Shown one piece after another: positions 49,313-59,458 of a DNA stretch of 64,000 bases. The position numbers and the translations under genes were made by a program. Location: assembly GCF_019431455.1 (NCBI RefSeq), contig NZ_JAHYSR010000005.1:84529-148528 (forward strand), in the 5' to 3' direction. The notes under the pieces were generated by a model, which saw only the letters and a list, made by a program, of their open reading frames with translations, was not told where the DNA came from and did not search any database. The stretch comes from Paracoccus bogoriensis. GTDB taxonomy: Bacteria > Pseudomonadota > Alphaproteobacteria > Rhodobacterales > Rhodobacteraceae. Each line of letters begins with the position of its first letter. The stretch's first letter is position 1.

Positions 49313-49978
49313 TCAGGCGCTGCGCAGGCCGAGCGCGTCCAGCGCGGCGTCGAGACAATCCGGCGGCAGCATGACCAGCATCGGCCCGTCCAGCCGCAGG
49401 CTGACCGGGCCAAGCGCGCGGTTCGAGGTGCCGACCCGGCCCGTCGGCGCGAAATCCAGCCCGTCGATGGGCCATTCCAGCCCCAGGCTGCGCCCCCGCA
49501 CCGGCCCGAGCGGCCAGAGCGACACTCGTGTCCCCGCCTCCAGCGCCAGATCCAGCACCGGGGGGGCCAGGAAGATGACATCCTCGGCCCCGATCAGGAT
49601 GACGGGCATCCGCGCTTCGGCCGCAAGGCTGGTCAGGGCGGCCAGGGCGTGATCCAGCCGCCCGCCCAGAAAACCCACCGCCAGAACGAAGCCTGCGTCG
49701 ATCCGGCGCAGGCATTTGGTAAAATCGGTGCTGTCCTGCTCGGGGATGTGATGGATGCGGTCAGCCGCGATCCGCGCCCGCGCCTCGGACCCGAGCGAAT
49801 CGAGGTCGCCAATGACCAGATCGGGCATCGCGCTCAAGGCCAGCGCCCGGTCGGCCCCGCCATCCGCAGCCACCAGATGCGGCGCGCGGGCCAGCGCGGC
49901 CCGCAGCTCGTCCGCCGCCACCGCGCCGCCGCCGACCAGCGTGACCCCGCCCGGAACGACCAGCAGAGGCGGCATCAT
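49313..49978 (-). CDS. thiN: Thiamine diphosphokinase
   Basis: 221 residues from the ATG at 49978, which overlaps the upstream stop as ATGA. It transfers pyrophosphate from ATP to thiamine. Motifs: TLVGGGAVAADELRAALARAPHLVAADGGAD, LVIGDLDSLG, EQDSTDFTKCL and GFLGGRLDHALAAL, which form the TPK catalytic domain; the B1-binding C-terminal part has SNRALGPVSLRLDGPMLVML. Leftward group with the DUF2842 gene. Confidence 0.9.
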   Translation of the reverse strand: MMPPLLVVPGGVTLVGGGAVAADELRAALARAPHLVAADGGADRALALSAMPDLVIGDLDSLGSEARARIAADRIHHIPEQDSTDFTKCLRRIDAGFVLAVGFLGGRLDHALAALTSLAAEARMPVILIGAEDVIFLAPPVLDLALEAGTRVSLWPLGPVRGRSLGLEWPIDGLDFAPTGRVGTSNRALGPVSLRLDGPMLVMLPPDCLDAALDALGLRSA

Positions 49979-50187
49979 TCTCCCTTGCCGACGCCGCGAA
50001 AGACGCGCCGGAAAGGCAAGGCCCACAGCACACCAAGCGCCAGATAGACCAGCACTTCGATCAGGATGGGCTGGCGCCCGAACCGCGTGTCCAGCCAGTT
50101 CATCATCGTGACCGCCGCGACGACATAAAGCGGCATCAGCACGACCAGAACCAGCAGCGACAGACGCTTGCGTGTCTTCAGTTCCAT
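49975..50187 (-). CDS. DUF2842 family two-helix membrane protein
   Basis: 70 residues from the ATG at 50187, preceded by AGGAGGG. It begins MELKTRKRLSLLVLVVL; two hydrophobic helices (LLVLVVLMPLYVVAAVTMM and IEVLVYLALGVLWALPF) are joined by a short polar loop, and it ends in basic residues. This is the size and layout of DUF2842, small membrane proteins found in alphaproteobacteria with no known role. It is translationally coupled to thiN. Confidence 0.75.
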   Translation of the reverse strand: MELKTRKRLSLLVLVVLMPLYVVAAVTMMNWLDTRFGRQPILIEVLVYLALGVLWALPFRRVFRGVGKGE

Positions 50188-50207
50188 GATCCCTCCTGTC
50201 CTGGCCG

Positions 50208-50265
50208 GGGGCTGCGCCCCAAGGGGTGCGGGGGACGGGATGTCCCCCGGCGTCGCGGGACGCAA
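50208..50265 (-). terminator. Terminator-like repeat, copy 3 (after purA)
   Basis: Two stems: CGGGGGAC/GTCCCCCG (50229-50236, 50242-50249) and GGGGC/GCCCC (50208-50212, 50216-50220). In the leftward sense they follow TTGCGTCCCGCGAC (complement of 50252-50265), which begins one nt after the purA stop. The 14-nt motif is identical to the copy after ispG. Confidence 0.55.
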
Positions 50266-50266
50266 T

Positions 50267-51559
50267 CTAATCCGCGAACGGGTCCGTCACCAGGATCGTA
50301 TCGTCGCGCTCGGGGCTGGTGGACAACATTGCGACCGGGCATTGAATCAGTTCCTCGACGCGGCGGACATACTTGATGGCCGCGGCGGGCAGATCGGCCC
50401 AACTGCGCGCGCCCTCGGTCGATTCCTGCCAGCCCTCCATCTCTTCGTAGATGGGGGTGACGCGAGCCTGAAGCGCCGCCGCCGTGGGCAGGTAGTCGTA
50501 ACGCTTGCCGTCGATCTCGTAGCCCGTGCAGATCTTCAAAGTCTCGAACCCGTCCAGCACGTCCAGCTTGGTCAAGGCGATACCGTTCACACCCGAAATG
50601 GCGCAAGTCTGGCGCACCAGAACCGCGTCGAACCAACCGCAGCGGCGCTTGCGGCCGGTGACGGTGCCGAATTCGCGCCCCCGCTCGCCAAGACGCTGGC
50701 CGTCCGCATCGTGCAGCTCGGTCGGAAAGGGCCCCTCGCCCACCCGGGTCGTGTAGGCCTTGACGATGCCCAGAACGAAGCCGATGGCGCCCGGCCCCAT
50801 GCCGGTCCCCGAAGCCGCCATGCCCGACATGGTGGTGGACGACGTGACATAGGGATAGGTGCCGAAGTCGATGTCCAGAAGCGAGCCCTGCGCGCCCTCG
50901 AACAGGATGCGTTTGCCGGCCTTGCGAGCGTCGGCCATGATCTTCCAGACAGGCCTGGCATAGGGCAGCAGCCGGGGCGCGATCTCGTCCAGTCTGGCTT
51001 TCAGATCGGCCCGGTCGATGGGCGTGGCGCCTAGGCCCGAACGCAGCGCGTCGTGATGGGCGAGCAGCCTGTCGAGGCGGGCCTCCAGCGTCTCCTCGTC
51101 GGCCAGATCGGCGACGCGGATCGTGCGACGGCCGACCTTGTCCTCGTAGGCGGGGCCGATGCCGCGGCCGGTCGTGCCGATCCTGGCCTTGCCCGCGGCC
51201 TCCTCGCGCAGCTTGTCCAGATCCTGGTGCAGCGGCAGGATAAGCGGCGTGTTCTCGGCGATCATCAGGTTCTCGGTCGAGATGGCGACACCCTGCGCGG
51301 CCAGTTTGTCGATTTCCGAAAACAGCGCCCAGGGGTCCAGCACGACGCCATTGCCGATCACGGCCAGCTTGCCCTCGCGCACGATGCCCGAGGGCAGCAG
51401 CGACAGCTTGAACACCTTGTCGCCGATGACCAGCGTATGGCCGGCGTTATGACCGCCCTGAAAGCGGGCGATCACATCGGCGCGTTCCGAGAGCCAGTCA
51501 ACGATCTTGCCCTTGCCCTCGTCGCCCCATTGTGCGCCGACTACCACCACATTGGCCAT
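50267..51559 (-). CDS. purA: Adenylosuccinate synthetase
   Basis: 430 residues from the ATG at 51559; the frame continues upstream without homology. First committed step of AMP synthesis from IMP. Motifs: [19 protein letters not shown] (P-loop), [49 protein letters not shown] and [10 protein letters not shown]. Length is standard. Upstream on the same strand are 88 nt and slyX; downstream the terminator-like repeat. Confidence 0.96.
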   Translation of the reverse strand: MANVVVVGAQWGDEGKGKIVDWLSERADVIARFQGGHNAGHTLVIGDKVFKLSLLPSGIVREGKLAVIGNGVVLDPWALFSEIDKLAAQGVAISTENLMIAENTPLILPLHQDLDKLREEAAGKARIGTTGRGIGPAYEDKVGRRTIRVADLADEETLEARLDRLLAHHDALRSGLGATPIDRADLKARLDEIAPRLLPYARPVWKIMADARKAGKRILFEGAQGSLLDIDFGTYPYVTSSTTMSGMAASGTGMGPGAIGFVLGIVKAYTTRVGEGPFPTELHDADGQRLGERGREFGTVTGRKRRCGWFDAVLVRQTCAISGVNGIALTKLDVLDGFETLKICTGYEIDGKRYDYLPTAAALQARVTPIYEEMEGWQESTEGARSWADLPAAAIKYVRRVEELIQCPVAMLSTSPERDDTILVTDPFAD

Positions 51560-51647
51560 GAACGATCCTTCCGTTCCGCAGTTTTTTCGCCCTGCCTCTA
51601 GCGCATCGGGCGGGACGGGGAAAGCCGCTTTGTCGGGACGGGCCGGA

Positions 51648-51863
51648 TCAGTAGTGCGGCGGGCGCTGGTCGGCCAGCGGGATGGTGCCGCCGGCATCGG
51701 CCTGACGCTGCGCTTCGGCCTCAAGCAGCAGATCCAGCCGCCGCGTCAGCCGCGCGATCAGCAGATCCTGGCGCGCGACGATCTCGGACAGGTCGTCGGT
51801 GGCGCGCGTCAGATGGGCCAGGCCTTCCTCCAGCGCGGTCAATCGGTCTGCGTTCTTGTCCAT
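51648..51863 (-). CDS. slyX: SlyX-like protein
   Basis: 71 residues. A coiled coil ([37 protein letters not shown]) and the C-terminal DQRPPHY, the signature ending of SlyX. The function of SlyX is unknown. It is leftward, 88 nt upstream of purA, and divergent from hisS with a 56-nt gap. Confidence 0.85.
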   Translation of the reverse strand: MDKNADRLTALEEGLAHLTRATDDLSEIVARQDLLIARLTRRLDLLLEAEAQRQADAGGTIPLADQRPPHY

Positions 51864-51919
51864 GTCGTCCCCTTCCGTTAGAGCAGGCGCGGATTTGGCC
51901 CCGTAAAGGCAACAAGACC

Positions 51920-53401
51920 ATGGCGAAAGACCTCAAGAAACAGCCCCGACCCAAGGCCGAGACGCCCAAGGGCTTCCGCGATTATTTCGGCGCGGACGTG
52001 ACCCAGCGCAAGGCCATGCTGGACCGCATCGCCGAGGTCTATCATCGTCACGGCTTCGACCCGCTGGAAACCAGCGCGGTCGAAACGGTCGAGGCGCTTG
52101 GCAAGTTCCTGCCCGATGTGGACCGCCCGAATGCCGGCGTCTTCGCCTGGCAGGAAGAGACCGTGCCGGGCGGCGGCTCGGGCGATTGGCTGGCGCTGCG
52201 CTATGACCTGACTGCGCCTCTGGCCCGCGTGGCGGCGCAATATCGCAACGATCTGCCCAGCCCCTATCGCCGCTACGCCATGGGGCCGGTCTGGCGCAAC
52301 GAAAAGCCGGGGCCGGGCCGGTTCCGGCAGTTCTACCAATGCGACGCCGATACGGTCGGCGCGGCCTCGGTCGCGGCGGATGCCGAAATCTGCGCCATGC
52401 TGGCCGATGCACTGGAAACGGTGGGCATCGCGCGCGGCGACTATCTGCTGCGCATCAACAACCGCAAGGTGCTGAACGGCGTGCTGGAGGCTGCCCAGAT
52501 CCGCGCGAATCAAGCCGAGGATGTGCTGCGTCAGATCGACAAGTTCGACAAGGTCGGCCGCGAAGGCGTTCTGGCCCTGCTGACGACAGGCCGTCTGGAC
52601 GAAAGCGGGGCGCGGATCGACGGGGTTGGTCTGAGCGAAACGCAGGCCGCGCCAGTCCTTGCCTTTCTGGAGGCCAGGGGCGCCGATAATGCCGTGACGC
52701 TTGACAATCTGGCCGCTGCGGTCGGTGCCTCGGCCATCGGCGCCGAGGGTGTGGAAGAACTGCGCCAGATCGCCGCGATGCTGGCCGCGATGGGTGTGGC
52801 CGAGGATCGCGCCGTCATCGACCCCTCTGTCGTGCGGGGTCTGGGATATTATACCGGCCCGGTTTTCGAGGCCGAACTGACCTTCGATATCCTCGACGAA
52901 AAGGGTCGCAAGCGGCAGTTCGGATCGGTTGCGGGCGGTGGCCGCTATGACGGGCTGATCGAACGCTTCACCGGCCAGAAGATCCCCGCCACCGGCGTCA
53001 GCATCGGCGTTGACCGTCTGCTGGCCGCCCTGCGCGCCAGGGGAATGGCGGGGCTCCAGGCTCCGGGGCCGGTCGTCGTCACCGTCATGGACCGCGACCG
53101 CATGGCCGATTACCAGGCCATGGCGGCCGAGTTGCGCGCCGCCGGCATCCGCGCCGAGGTCTATCTGGGCAATCCCAGGAATTTCGGCAATCAGTTGAAA
53201 TACGCGGACAAGCGTGGTGCGCCGGTGGCGATCATCCAGGGCGGGGACGAGGCGGCGCGGGGCGTCGTGCAGGTCAAGGATCTGGCCTTGGGCGCGCGGA
53301 TCGCGGCCGAAGCATCGGTCGAGGAATGGAAGGCCCAGCCTGCCCAGACCGAGGTGGCGCGCGAAGATCTGGTCGCCGAAGTCCGGCGGATCATCGGATG
53401 A
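51920..53401 (+). CDS. hisS: Histidyl-tRNA synthetase
   Basis: 493 residues, class II aminoacyl-tRNA synthetase. Motif regions: [86 protein letters not shown] (motif 2), the histidine-specific [17 protein letters not shown] and [15 protein letters not shown], then a C-terminal anticodon domain ([31 protein letters not shown]). First gene of hisS-hisZ-hisG; this pairing with HisZ, a paralogue, is common in alphaproteobacteria. Confidence 0.96.
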   Translation: MAKDLKKQPRPKAETPKGFRDYFGADVTQRKAMLDRIAEVYHRHGFDPLETSAVETVEALGKFLPDVDRPNAGVFAWQEETVPGGGSGDWLALRYDLTAPLARVAAQYRNDLPSPYRRYAMGPVWRNEKPGPGRFRQFYQCDADTVGAASVAADAEICAMLADALETVGIARGDYLLRINNRKVLNGVLEAAQIRANQAEDVLRQIDKFDKVGREGVLALLTTGRLDESGARIDGVGLSETQAAPVLAFLEARGADNAVTLDNLAAAVGASAIGAEGVEELRQIAAMLAAMGVAEDRAVIDPSVVRGLGYYTGPVFEAELTFDILDEKGRKRQFGSVAGGGRYDGLIERFTGQKIPATGVSIGVDRLLAALRARGMAGLQAPGPVVVTVMDRDRMADYQAMAAELRAAGIRAEVYLGNPRNFGNQLKYADKRGAPVAIIQGGDEAARGVVQVKDLALGARIAAEASVEEWKAQPAQTEVAREDLVAEVRRIIG

Positions 53402-54459
53402 TCCCCAAGCGCGACAAGCAGGCCATCGGCCAGCGCCTTCTGGCGCGCTTCCGCGAGGCGGGCGCGCAGGAGATCGCGCCTGACATCCTTCTGCCCGCAG
53501 GCGATCTGCTGGATCTGTATGGCGAGGATATCCGCGCCCGGGCCTATGTCACGCAAGACCCGATCCGGGGCGAGATGATGCTGCGCCCCGATTTTACCGT
53601 TCCGGTCGTTCAGGCGCATATGGCCAATGGCGCCGAACCTGCCCGCTACTGCTATCTGGGCGAGGTTTTCCGCAAGCAGGATATCGGCGAGACGCGACCC
53701 GAAAAGCCGCGTGACAGCGAATATCTGCAATGCGGCTTCGAGCTGTTCAGCCGCGACCCCGCCGCCGATGCCGAGGTCTTTGCCCTGTTCCATGACCTGC
53801 TGGCCCCTTACGGTCTGCGCGCCGAGACGGGCGATATGGGGCTGATGCTGGACGCGATCCGGGGCCTGCCCCTGACCGAGGCACGATCCGAGGCGTTGCT
53901 GCACCATCTCTGGCGGCCGCGCCGCTTCGCCCGCCTGCTGAAGCGTTTCTCGACCCCTGCAATCGCGCGCGACTTCCCCGAGACGAAGGCGCCCTGGGCC
54001 GGCCTGCGCGGCGAAGCCGAGATGACGCGCCGCATTGCGCGGCTGCGCGCCGATGCCGCCGTCGCGCCCTTGGCCCCGGTCTGGTCCGAACGTCTGGCCC
54101 GGCTTTTCGCGCTGCGCGCCCCCGCCCCCGAGGCGCTGCCGGCCCTGCGCGACCTGGCGGGGGACATGCCCGCCATCGCGCCCGCCGTCGCCCGGATCGA
54201 GGCGCGGATGCAGGCCGTCGCCGCACGCGGAATCGACCTTGGCTGCGTGATCTTCGACGCCAGCCACGGCCGCAGCACGATGGAATATTACGACGGCTTC
54301 ACCTTCAGCTTCCTGGCCGATCGCGCGGGCTGGCCTCCGGTCGCTTCGGGCGGGCGCTATGACGCGCTGACCCGCGTGCTGGGGCGCGGCCGCGAGATCC
54401 CCGCGGTGGGCGGCATCGTGCGCCCGGGCCTGCTGGCCGAATTGGAGGGGTTGGCATGA
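53398..54459 (+). CDS. hisZ: ATP phosphoribosyltransferase regulatory subunit HisZ
   Basis: 353 residues from the ATG at 53398, overlapping the hisS stop by 4 nt. A HisRS catalytic-core paralogue: [78 protein letters not shown] and [14 protein letters not shown]. It lacks the anticodon-binding domain and is not an active synthetase. It is required by the short HisG to form the hetero-octameric first enzyme of histidine synthesis and mediates histidine feedback. Confidence 0.92.
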   Translation: MIPKRDKQAIGQRLLARFREAGAQEIAPDILLPAGDLLDLYGEDIRARAYVTQDPIRGEMMLRPDFTVPVVQAHMANGAEPARYCYLGEVFRKQDIGETRPEKPRDSEYLQCGFELFSRDPAADAEVFALFHDLLAPYGLRAETGDMGLMLDAIRGLPLTEARSEALLHHLWRPRRFARLLKRFSTPAIARDFPETKAPWAGLRGEAEMTRRIARLRADAAVAPLAPVWSERLARLFALRAPAPEALPALRDLAGDMPAIAPAVARIEARMQAVAARGIDLGCVIFDASHGRSTMEYYDGFTFSFLADRAGWPPVASGGRYDALTRVLGRGREIPAVGGIVRPGLLAELEGLA

Positions 54460-55136
54460 TCCGGCTGGGCGTGCCGTCCAAGGGGCGGCTGATGGAACAG
54501 AGCTTCGACTGGTTCGCCGCACGCGGCCTGCGCCTGTCGCGGGCGGGGTCCGACCGCGATTATGCGGGTCGGGTCGAGGGGGTCGAGGGCGTCTCGCTTG
54601 TGCTTCTCTCCGCAGGCGAGATCCCGCGCGAACTGGCCGCTGGCCGGATCGAGCTGGGCGTGACCGGCACCGATCTGGTGCGCGAGAAACTGGCCGGCTG
54701 GCGCGATGTCGTCACCGAGGTCGCGCCAATGGGCTTTGGCCATGCCGACCTGGTCCTGGCGGTGCCGGAATGCTGGCGCGATTGCCGCGATCTGGACGAT
54801 TTCGCGGCGATTGCCCGCGATTTCCGGGCCGAACACGGCTTCCGGCTGCGGATTGCGACCAAGTATCACCGGCTGGTGCGCGCCTGGCTTTCGGCGCATG
54901 AAGTCGCGGATTACCAGCTTGTCGATAGCCAGGGCGCGACCGAGGGCACCATCGCCAACCAGACCGCCGAGGCGATTGCCGACATCACCTCTTCGGGTGA
55001 GACGCTCAGGGCGAACAACCTGCGTGTCCTCGACGAAGAACCGATCCTGCGATCCCAGGCGACATTGTTCGCGGCCAATGGCGCCATGAATCCGCAGATG
55101 CAGGCGCTGTTGCGCCGGCTCGAGCTGCGATCCTAG
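54456..55136 (+). CDS. hisG: ATP phosphoribosyltransferase catalytic subunit, short form
   Basis: 226 residues, the short HisG that lacks the C-terminal regulatory domain and needs HisZ. Motifs: RLGVPSKGRLMEQSFDWF, ELGVTGTDLVREK, LRIATKYHRLVRAWLS, LVDSQGATEGTIANQTAEAIADITSSGETLRANNL. It condenses ATP with PRPP. Overlaps hisZ by 4 nt. Its stop overlaps the convergent ccoS stop within the palindrome CTAG. Confidence 0.95.
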   Translation: MIRLGVPSKGRLMEQSFDWFAARGLRLSRAGSDRDYAGRVEGVEGVSLVLLSAGEIPRELAAGRIELGVTGTDLVREKLAGWRDVVTEVAPMGFGHADLVLAVPECWRDCRDLDDFAAIARDFRAEHGFRLRIATKYHRLVRAWLSAHEVADYQLVDSQGATEGTIANQTAEAIADITSSGETLRANNLRVLDEEPILRSQATLFAANGAMNPQMQALLRRLELRS

Positions 55137-55294
55137 TCGGGTCGCGGCTTGTCGTCCCAACGGCTGCTCAGAAAGCGTTGCGCATCGCCTTGCGGGTCAT
55201 CGAACTGATGGGTTCTCAACGCCCAGATGAACGCGGCCAGACCGATCGCGCCGAGGCCCAGCGATATGGGAATGAGCATGGTGAGCACGTCCAT
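55133..55294 (-). CDS. ccoS: cbb3-type cytochrome oxidase assembly protein CcoS
   Basis: 53 residues from the ATG at 55294. One N-terminal transmembrane helix (TMLIPISLGLGAIGLAAFIWALRTHQFDDPQGDAQRFL in part) with the typical CcoS sequence F(I/L)WAx+x+QFDD.xGD..R.L. CcoS is needed for insertion of haem and copper into the cbb3 oxidase. Last gene of the leftward ccoG-ccoH-ccoI-ccoS group, 13 nt after ccoI. Confidence 0.88.
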   Translation of the reverse strand: MDVLTMLIPISLGLGAIGLAAFIWALRTHQFDDPQGDAQRFLSSRWDDKPRPD

Positions 55295-55307
55295 GGGTGG
55301 CGTCCTT

Positions 55308-57506
55308 TCAACGATTGAGCCGCAGCGCATTCAGCGTCACGGTGATGGAACTGATCGACATCGCCAGCGCCGCAATGAGCGGCGTGGCAAAGCCGGCCAA
55401 GGCTACAGGAACCGCAACGACATTATAGCCGAAGGATATGGCGAAATTCTCCCTGATGCGGCGCGTTGCCCTTTCGGCGACTGCAACGGCCTCGGCCACG
55501 GGCAGCAGATTGGTCCCGGTCAGGACCATGTCACTTGCCACACGCGCGGCATCCAGCGCCGAGGCAGGCGAAATCGAGACATGGGCCCGCGCCAGTGCAG
55601 CCGTGTCGTTCAGCCCGTCGCCGACCATCAGCACCCGGGCGCCCTGGTCCGATAGCTGTCCGACCAGATCGGCCTTGCCGGTAGGGCTGACCCCGGCGTA
55701 GCATTCGCCGATGCCCAATTCGTCGGCCAGATGGGCAACGGCGGCCGGGCGATCCCCGGACAAAAGGATCACGCGCCGCCCCTCGGCACGCAGCCGGGCC
55801 ACGCATTCCCTGGCGCCCGGGCGCAGGCGGTCGGCAAAGTCCAGCCGGAAGGGGCGCTGCCCGTCAATGGCCAGCCACGAAGACAGCATCGCCCCGTCCT
55901 TGTCATCGGCCGCGCCCAGCCAGTCGGCCCGGCCCAGACGGACGCGCTGCCCCTGCCACCGCGCTTCGACACCCTGACCCGGACGCTCGGTCACATCCTG
56001 CAGCGCCGCCGGTTCGACATCCGCCATCCCTGCGGCCAAGGCCCGCGCCAGGGGATGCGAGGATGCCTCGGCCAAGGCCCGCGCCACCGGCTGCAAATCC
56101 TGTGGCAGATCGGCGCGCACAAGCTGCGGTTGTCCCATGGTGAGGGTGCCGGTCTTGTCGAAAACAACCGTATCGACCTCGGCCAGACGTTCAAGCGCAG
56201 TGCCGTCCTTGATCAGCAGTCCGCGCCGGAAAAGCCGCCCCGAGGCCGAGGTCGCCACGGCGGGCACAGCCAGCCCAAGCGCACAGGGACAGGTGATGAT
56301 CAGCACCGCCGCCGCGATGTTCACCGACAGCCGCAGATCGCCCGAGGCCCAGAACCAGCCCGCGAAGCTGGCGAAGGCCAGCGCATGGACGGCGGGCGAA
56401 TAGCCGCGCGCGGCGCGCTCGGCCAGCGAGGTGTATCGGCCGCGCGCGCTTTCGGCGGCCTCGACCAACGCGGTCAGGCGCGCCAACGAACTGTCGCGCC
56501 CGGCCGCCGTCACCCGGATGACCAGCGGGCCGGTCAGGTTCACCTCGCCCGCCGACAGGATCATGCCCGGCCCGGCAGGAACGGGCAGCGTCTCGCCGGT
56601 CAGCAGCGCACGGTCGATTTCGGACGCGCCCTCGGTGATCTCGCCATCGGCAGGGATGCGTCCGCCGGGCCGGACGCGGATCAGATCGCCCGGACGCAGA
56701 TCGGCCACAGGCACGGTCTGTTCGACCCCGTCGCGCAGAAGGGTCGCACGCGGCACCTCCAGCGCGGTCAGTTCGGCCGCCGCCGACCGCGCGATGGCAC
56801 GGGTGCGATGGTCGAGATAGCGCCCGATCAGCAGGAAGAAGCACAGCATCACGGCGGCATCGAAATAGGCATGGTGGCCGGATTGGGCGGTCTCGAACAC
56901 GCTGATGGCGCTGGCCAGGATCAGCGCCAGCGAAATGGGAACGTCCATGCCCAACCGCCGCGCCCTGACCGAGGTCCAGGCGCTGGCAAAGAAAGGCTGG
57001 CCGCAGAAGGCCACCGTGGGCAGCGCGATGGCGGCGCTGATCCAGTGGAACAGGTCACGCGTTGCGGCCTCGGCTCCTGACCAGACGGCGATGGACAGGA
57101 TCATGATGTTCATCATCGCAAAACCCGACACGCCGATCCGCATCAGCAGGTCGCGCCCGGCGCGGTCGGCCGTGGTCGCGGCCAGAGCGCCGGGGTCAAG
57201 CTCGTGCGCCTCGTAGCCGATGCGGGCCAGAACCGGGATCAGATCGTCAGCGCCAAGGCCCGGCGCATCGACCGTGACCCGGCGCAGCGTCAGGTTCACG
57301 CGCGCCGACCGAACGCCCGGATGGGCGGTCAATGCGTCCTCGACCTGGGTGATGCACAGCGCGCAATGGGCGGTGGGCAGCGACAGGATCAGGGCATCAT
57401 GGGCGGGCGTCTCGGCCCGCGCGGCGACATGCTGCGCCAGCGGGGCCGCCTCGCAGGCCGGGCAGGCGCTGAGACGGGGCGCATAACCGGCGGAAAGGTC
57501 AGTCAT
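55308..57506 (-). CDS. ccoI: Copper-translocating P1B-type ATPase CcoI/FixI
   Basis: 732 residues from the ATG at 57506, 1 nt after the ccoH stop. N-terminal metal sites: C15-P-A-C18 and the heavy-metal-associated motif HCALC (residues 47-51). Eight transmembrane helices include the ion-binding CPCALGL. Catalytic motifs: TGET, the phosphorylated Asp in FDKTGTLTMG, the SSHPLA nucleotide site and GDGLNDTAALA. In the Fix/Cco system this pump moves Cu from the cytosol to the periplasmic side for the cbb3 oxidase binuclear centre. Part of ccoGHIS. Confidence 0.94.
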   Translation of the reverse strand: MTDLSAGYAPRLSACPACEAAPLAQHVAARAETPAHDALILSLPTAHCALCITQVEDALTAHPGVRSARVNLTLRRVTVDAPGLGADDLIPVLARIGYEAHELDPGALAATTADRAGRDLLMRIGVSGFAMMNIMILSIAVWSGAEAATRDLFHWISAAIALPTVAFCGQPFFASAWTSVRARRLGMDVPISLALILASAISVFETAQSGHHAYFDAAVMLCFFLLIGRYLDHRTRAIARSAAAELTALEVPRATLLRDGVEQTVPVADLRPGDLIRVRPGGRIPADGEITEGASEIDRALLTGETLPVPAGPGMILSAGEVNLTGPLVIRVTAAGRDSSLARLTALVEAAESARGRYTSLAERAARGYSPAVHALAFASFAGWFWASGDLRLSVNIAAAVLIITCPCALGLAVPAVATSASGRLFRRGLLIKDGTALERLAEVDTVVFDKTGTLTMGQPQLVRADLPQDLQPVARALAEASSHPLARALAAGMADVEPAALQDVTERPGQGVEARWQGQRVRLGRADWLGAADDKDGAMLSSWLAIDGQRPFRLDFADRLRPGARECVARLRAEGRRVILLSGDRPAAVAHLADELGIGECYAGVSPTGKADLVGQLSDQGARVLMVGDGLNDTAALARAHVSISPASALDAARVASDMVLTGTNLLPVAEAVAVAERATRRIRENFAISFGYNVVAVPVALAGFATPLIAALAMSISSITVTLNALRLNR

Positions 57507-57507
57507 C

Positions 57508-57975
57508 TCAGTCCCCCTGCCCCACGGCCAGATAGAGACGCTGGCGGAACAGCGTGCCGTCGCGATCGGTGGCCTCGATATCGGCGTTCCAGTTGCCCGG
57601 CGCCAGATCGGCATGGGCCGACCAACGACCGGGCGCCTCGGGGGTCAGCGCAGGGCGGATGTCGTCGCGCTGGTGGGTCGGGCGCCGCAATTGCAGCGTC
57701 AGCGTCTCGGGAAAGACGCCTGCGCCCTGGCGATCGAGGATGCGCAGAACCGCGCGCCCGCCCTCGATCTCGAGGCTTGCCTGCCAGCCAAGCGATTGCT
57801 GGGCCGCGCGCTGGCGGTCGAAATGCTGCGAGGCGATATAGCTGCTTGCGGTCTCGAGACCCGGAAAGGTGCGGACGGCGTTGTAGGCCAGAACGAGGTT
57901 CACGCCGATGATCGTGCCGAAGGCCAAGATGGCGATGCCCAGGACATGCCTGCCGGTGAGTTCGCGTTTCATCAT
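57508..57975 (-). CDS. ccoH: cbb3 oxidase assembly protein CcoH/FixH
   Basis: 155 residues from the ATG at 57975, overlapping the ccoG stop (ATGA). N-terminal single transmembrane helix (VLGIAILAFGTIIGVNLVLAYNAV) followed by the FixH pattern: TFPGLETASSYIASQHFDRQRAAQQSLGW, and PGNWNADIEATDRDG near the C-terminus. FixH proteins help mature the cbb3 oxidase complex, possibly with CcoI. Normal length. Confidence 0.88.
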   Translation of the reverse strand: MMKRELTGRHVLGIAILAFGTIIGVNLVLAYNAVRTFPGLETASSYIASQHFDRQRAAQQSLGWQASLEIEGGRAVLRILDRQGAGVFPETLTLQLRRPTHQRDDIRPALTPEAPGRWSAHADLAPGNWNADIEATDRDGTLFRQRLYLAVGQGD

Positions 57976-59405
57976 CTGCTCCTTCCGTGAAAGACGGTCT
58001 CGACCTCGTTGCGGGCGGGTCCGTCGCTGTCGGCAACGCCAAGGGTGATCGGCGCCGAGGGCGTGGACGCCAGCGCGGTGCCGGCCGGGGCGGTCAGATA
58101 GACCCGCCGGGTCAGGGTCTGATCGGCGGGGACCAGCAGGCTGGGCTGATTCTCGCCCTCGACCGCGACGATCAGGGTCTCGGCACCGGGGCCGCTGACG
58201 GTGACGATGTAGCGGCGCGCCTCGTGCTGCTTGTTGCGCAGGCGCAATTCGTAGGTGTTGCGGATCGAGCCGTCGGACATCATGACGTAAAGCGGGTTGC
58301 GGACCGGCGAGACGTTCAGATCCACGTCCGAGCGCATCAGCAGCGCCACCACCAGCCCAATGCCGATGGCCGACCACAGCGTGAAGTAAAGCAGCGTCCG
58401 GGGGCGCAGGATATGGCGGATCAGAGGGCGCGGCGGGTTGCCTGCGCGTTCGGCCTCTTCGTCGCGCAGCGCCATGTAGCCGATCAGGCCGCGCGGGCGA
58501 CCGGTGCGATCCATGATCTCGTCGCAGGCGTCGATGCACAAGGCGCAGGTGATACATTCAAGCTGCTGGCCGTCGCGAATGTCGATGCCCATGGGGCAGA
58601 CATTGACGCAGGCCATGCAGTCGATGCAATCGCCGCGCGCGCGGTCGGGTGCGGTCTTGCCGCGCGGCTCTCCGCGCCAGTCGCGATAACCGACCGTCAG
58701 CGTATCCTCGTCCATCATCGCGGCCTGGATCCGCGGCCAGGGGCAGGCATAGATGCAGATCTGTTCGCGGGCAAAGCCGCCGAAAAGGAAGGTCGTCGCG
58801 GTCAGGATGGCAATGGTGATCCAGGCGACCGGATGGGCGTCCAGCGCCACAAGGTCGCGTATCAGCGTCGGCGCATCGGTGAAATAGAAGACCCAGGCCC
58901 CGCCCGTCGCCAGCGCGATCAGCAGCCACAGGGCCCATTTGGTCAGCCGCAGCCGCGCCTTGGCCCAGGACCAGGATGCGCGATGCAGACGGATGCGGGC
59001 ATTGCGGTCACCTTCGATCCAGCGCTCGACGGTCATGAAAAGGTCGGTCCAGACCGTCTGCGGGCAGGCATAGCCGCACCAGACCCGGCCAAGCGCCGAG
59101 GTGAACAGGAACAACCCCAGGCCCGCCATGACCAGCAGGCCCGCGACGAAATAGAATTCGTGGGGCCAGATCTCGATCCAGAAGAAGAAGAACCGCCGGC
59201 CGGCCAGATCGACCAGAACCGCCTGATCGGGCATCGCCGGACCGCGATCCCACCGGATCCAGGGCGTGACGTAATAAATCGCCAGCGTCACCGCCATCAC
59301 GATCCATTTGAGGTTGCGAAATCGCCCCGAGACCCGTTTGGGAAAGATCGGTTCGCGGGCGGCATAGAGGCTGGGCGGGTCAAGCTGCTCGGTTGACCGG
59401 GACAT
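57972..59405 (-). CDS. ccoG: Ferredoxin-type copper reductase/assembly protein CcoG (RdxA/FixG)
   Basis: 477 residues from the ATG at 59405, with AGGAG 7-11 nt upstream. Several transmembrane helices with the NosR/CcoG motif VWCGYACPQTVWTDLF and CIYACPWPRIQ, then two [4Fe-4S] ferredoxin sites (CIDCMACVNVCPMGID and CITCALCIDACDE, about residues 260-320), then an Ig-like C-terminal periplasmic domain. CcoG is proposed to reduce Cu(II) to Cu(I) for CcoI-dependent cbb3 maturation. First gene of the operon; an FNR box lies upstream. Confidence 0.94.
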   Translation of the reverse strand: MSRSTEQLDPPSLYAAREPIFPKRVSGRFRNLKWIVMAVTLAIYYVTPWIRWDRGPAMPDQAVLVDLAGRRFFFFWIEIWPHEFYFVAGLLVMAGLGLFLFTSALGRVWCGYACPQTVWTDLFMTVERWIEGDRNARIRLHRASWSWAKARLRLTKWALWLLIALATGGAWVFYFTDAPTLIRDLVALDAHPVAWITIAILTATTFLFGGFAREQICIYACPWPRIQAAMMDEDTLTVGYRDWRGEPRGKTAPDRARGDCIDCMACVNVCPMGIDIRDGQQLECITCALCIDACDEIMDRTGRPRGLIGYMALRDEEAERAGNPPRPLIRHILRPRTLLYFTLWSAIGIGLVVALLMRSDVDLNVSPVRNPLYVMMSDGSIRNTYELRLRNKQHEARRYIVTVSGPGAETLIVAVEGENQPSLLVPADQTLTRRVYLTAPAGTALASTPSAPITLGVADSDGPARNEVETVFHGRSR

Positions 59406-59458
59406 GAGAAGGCTCCTGTTGCGCCTCCCTGCTCTAGCGCGGGGCCAGAGCTGCCACA

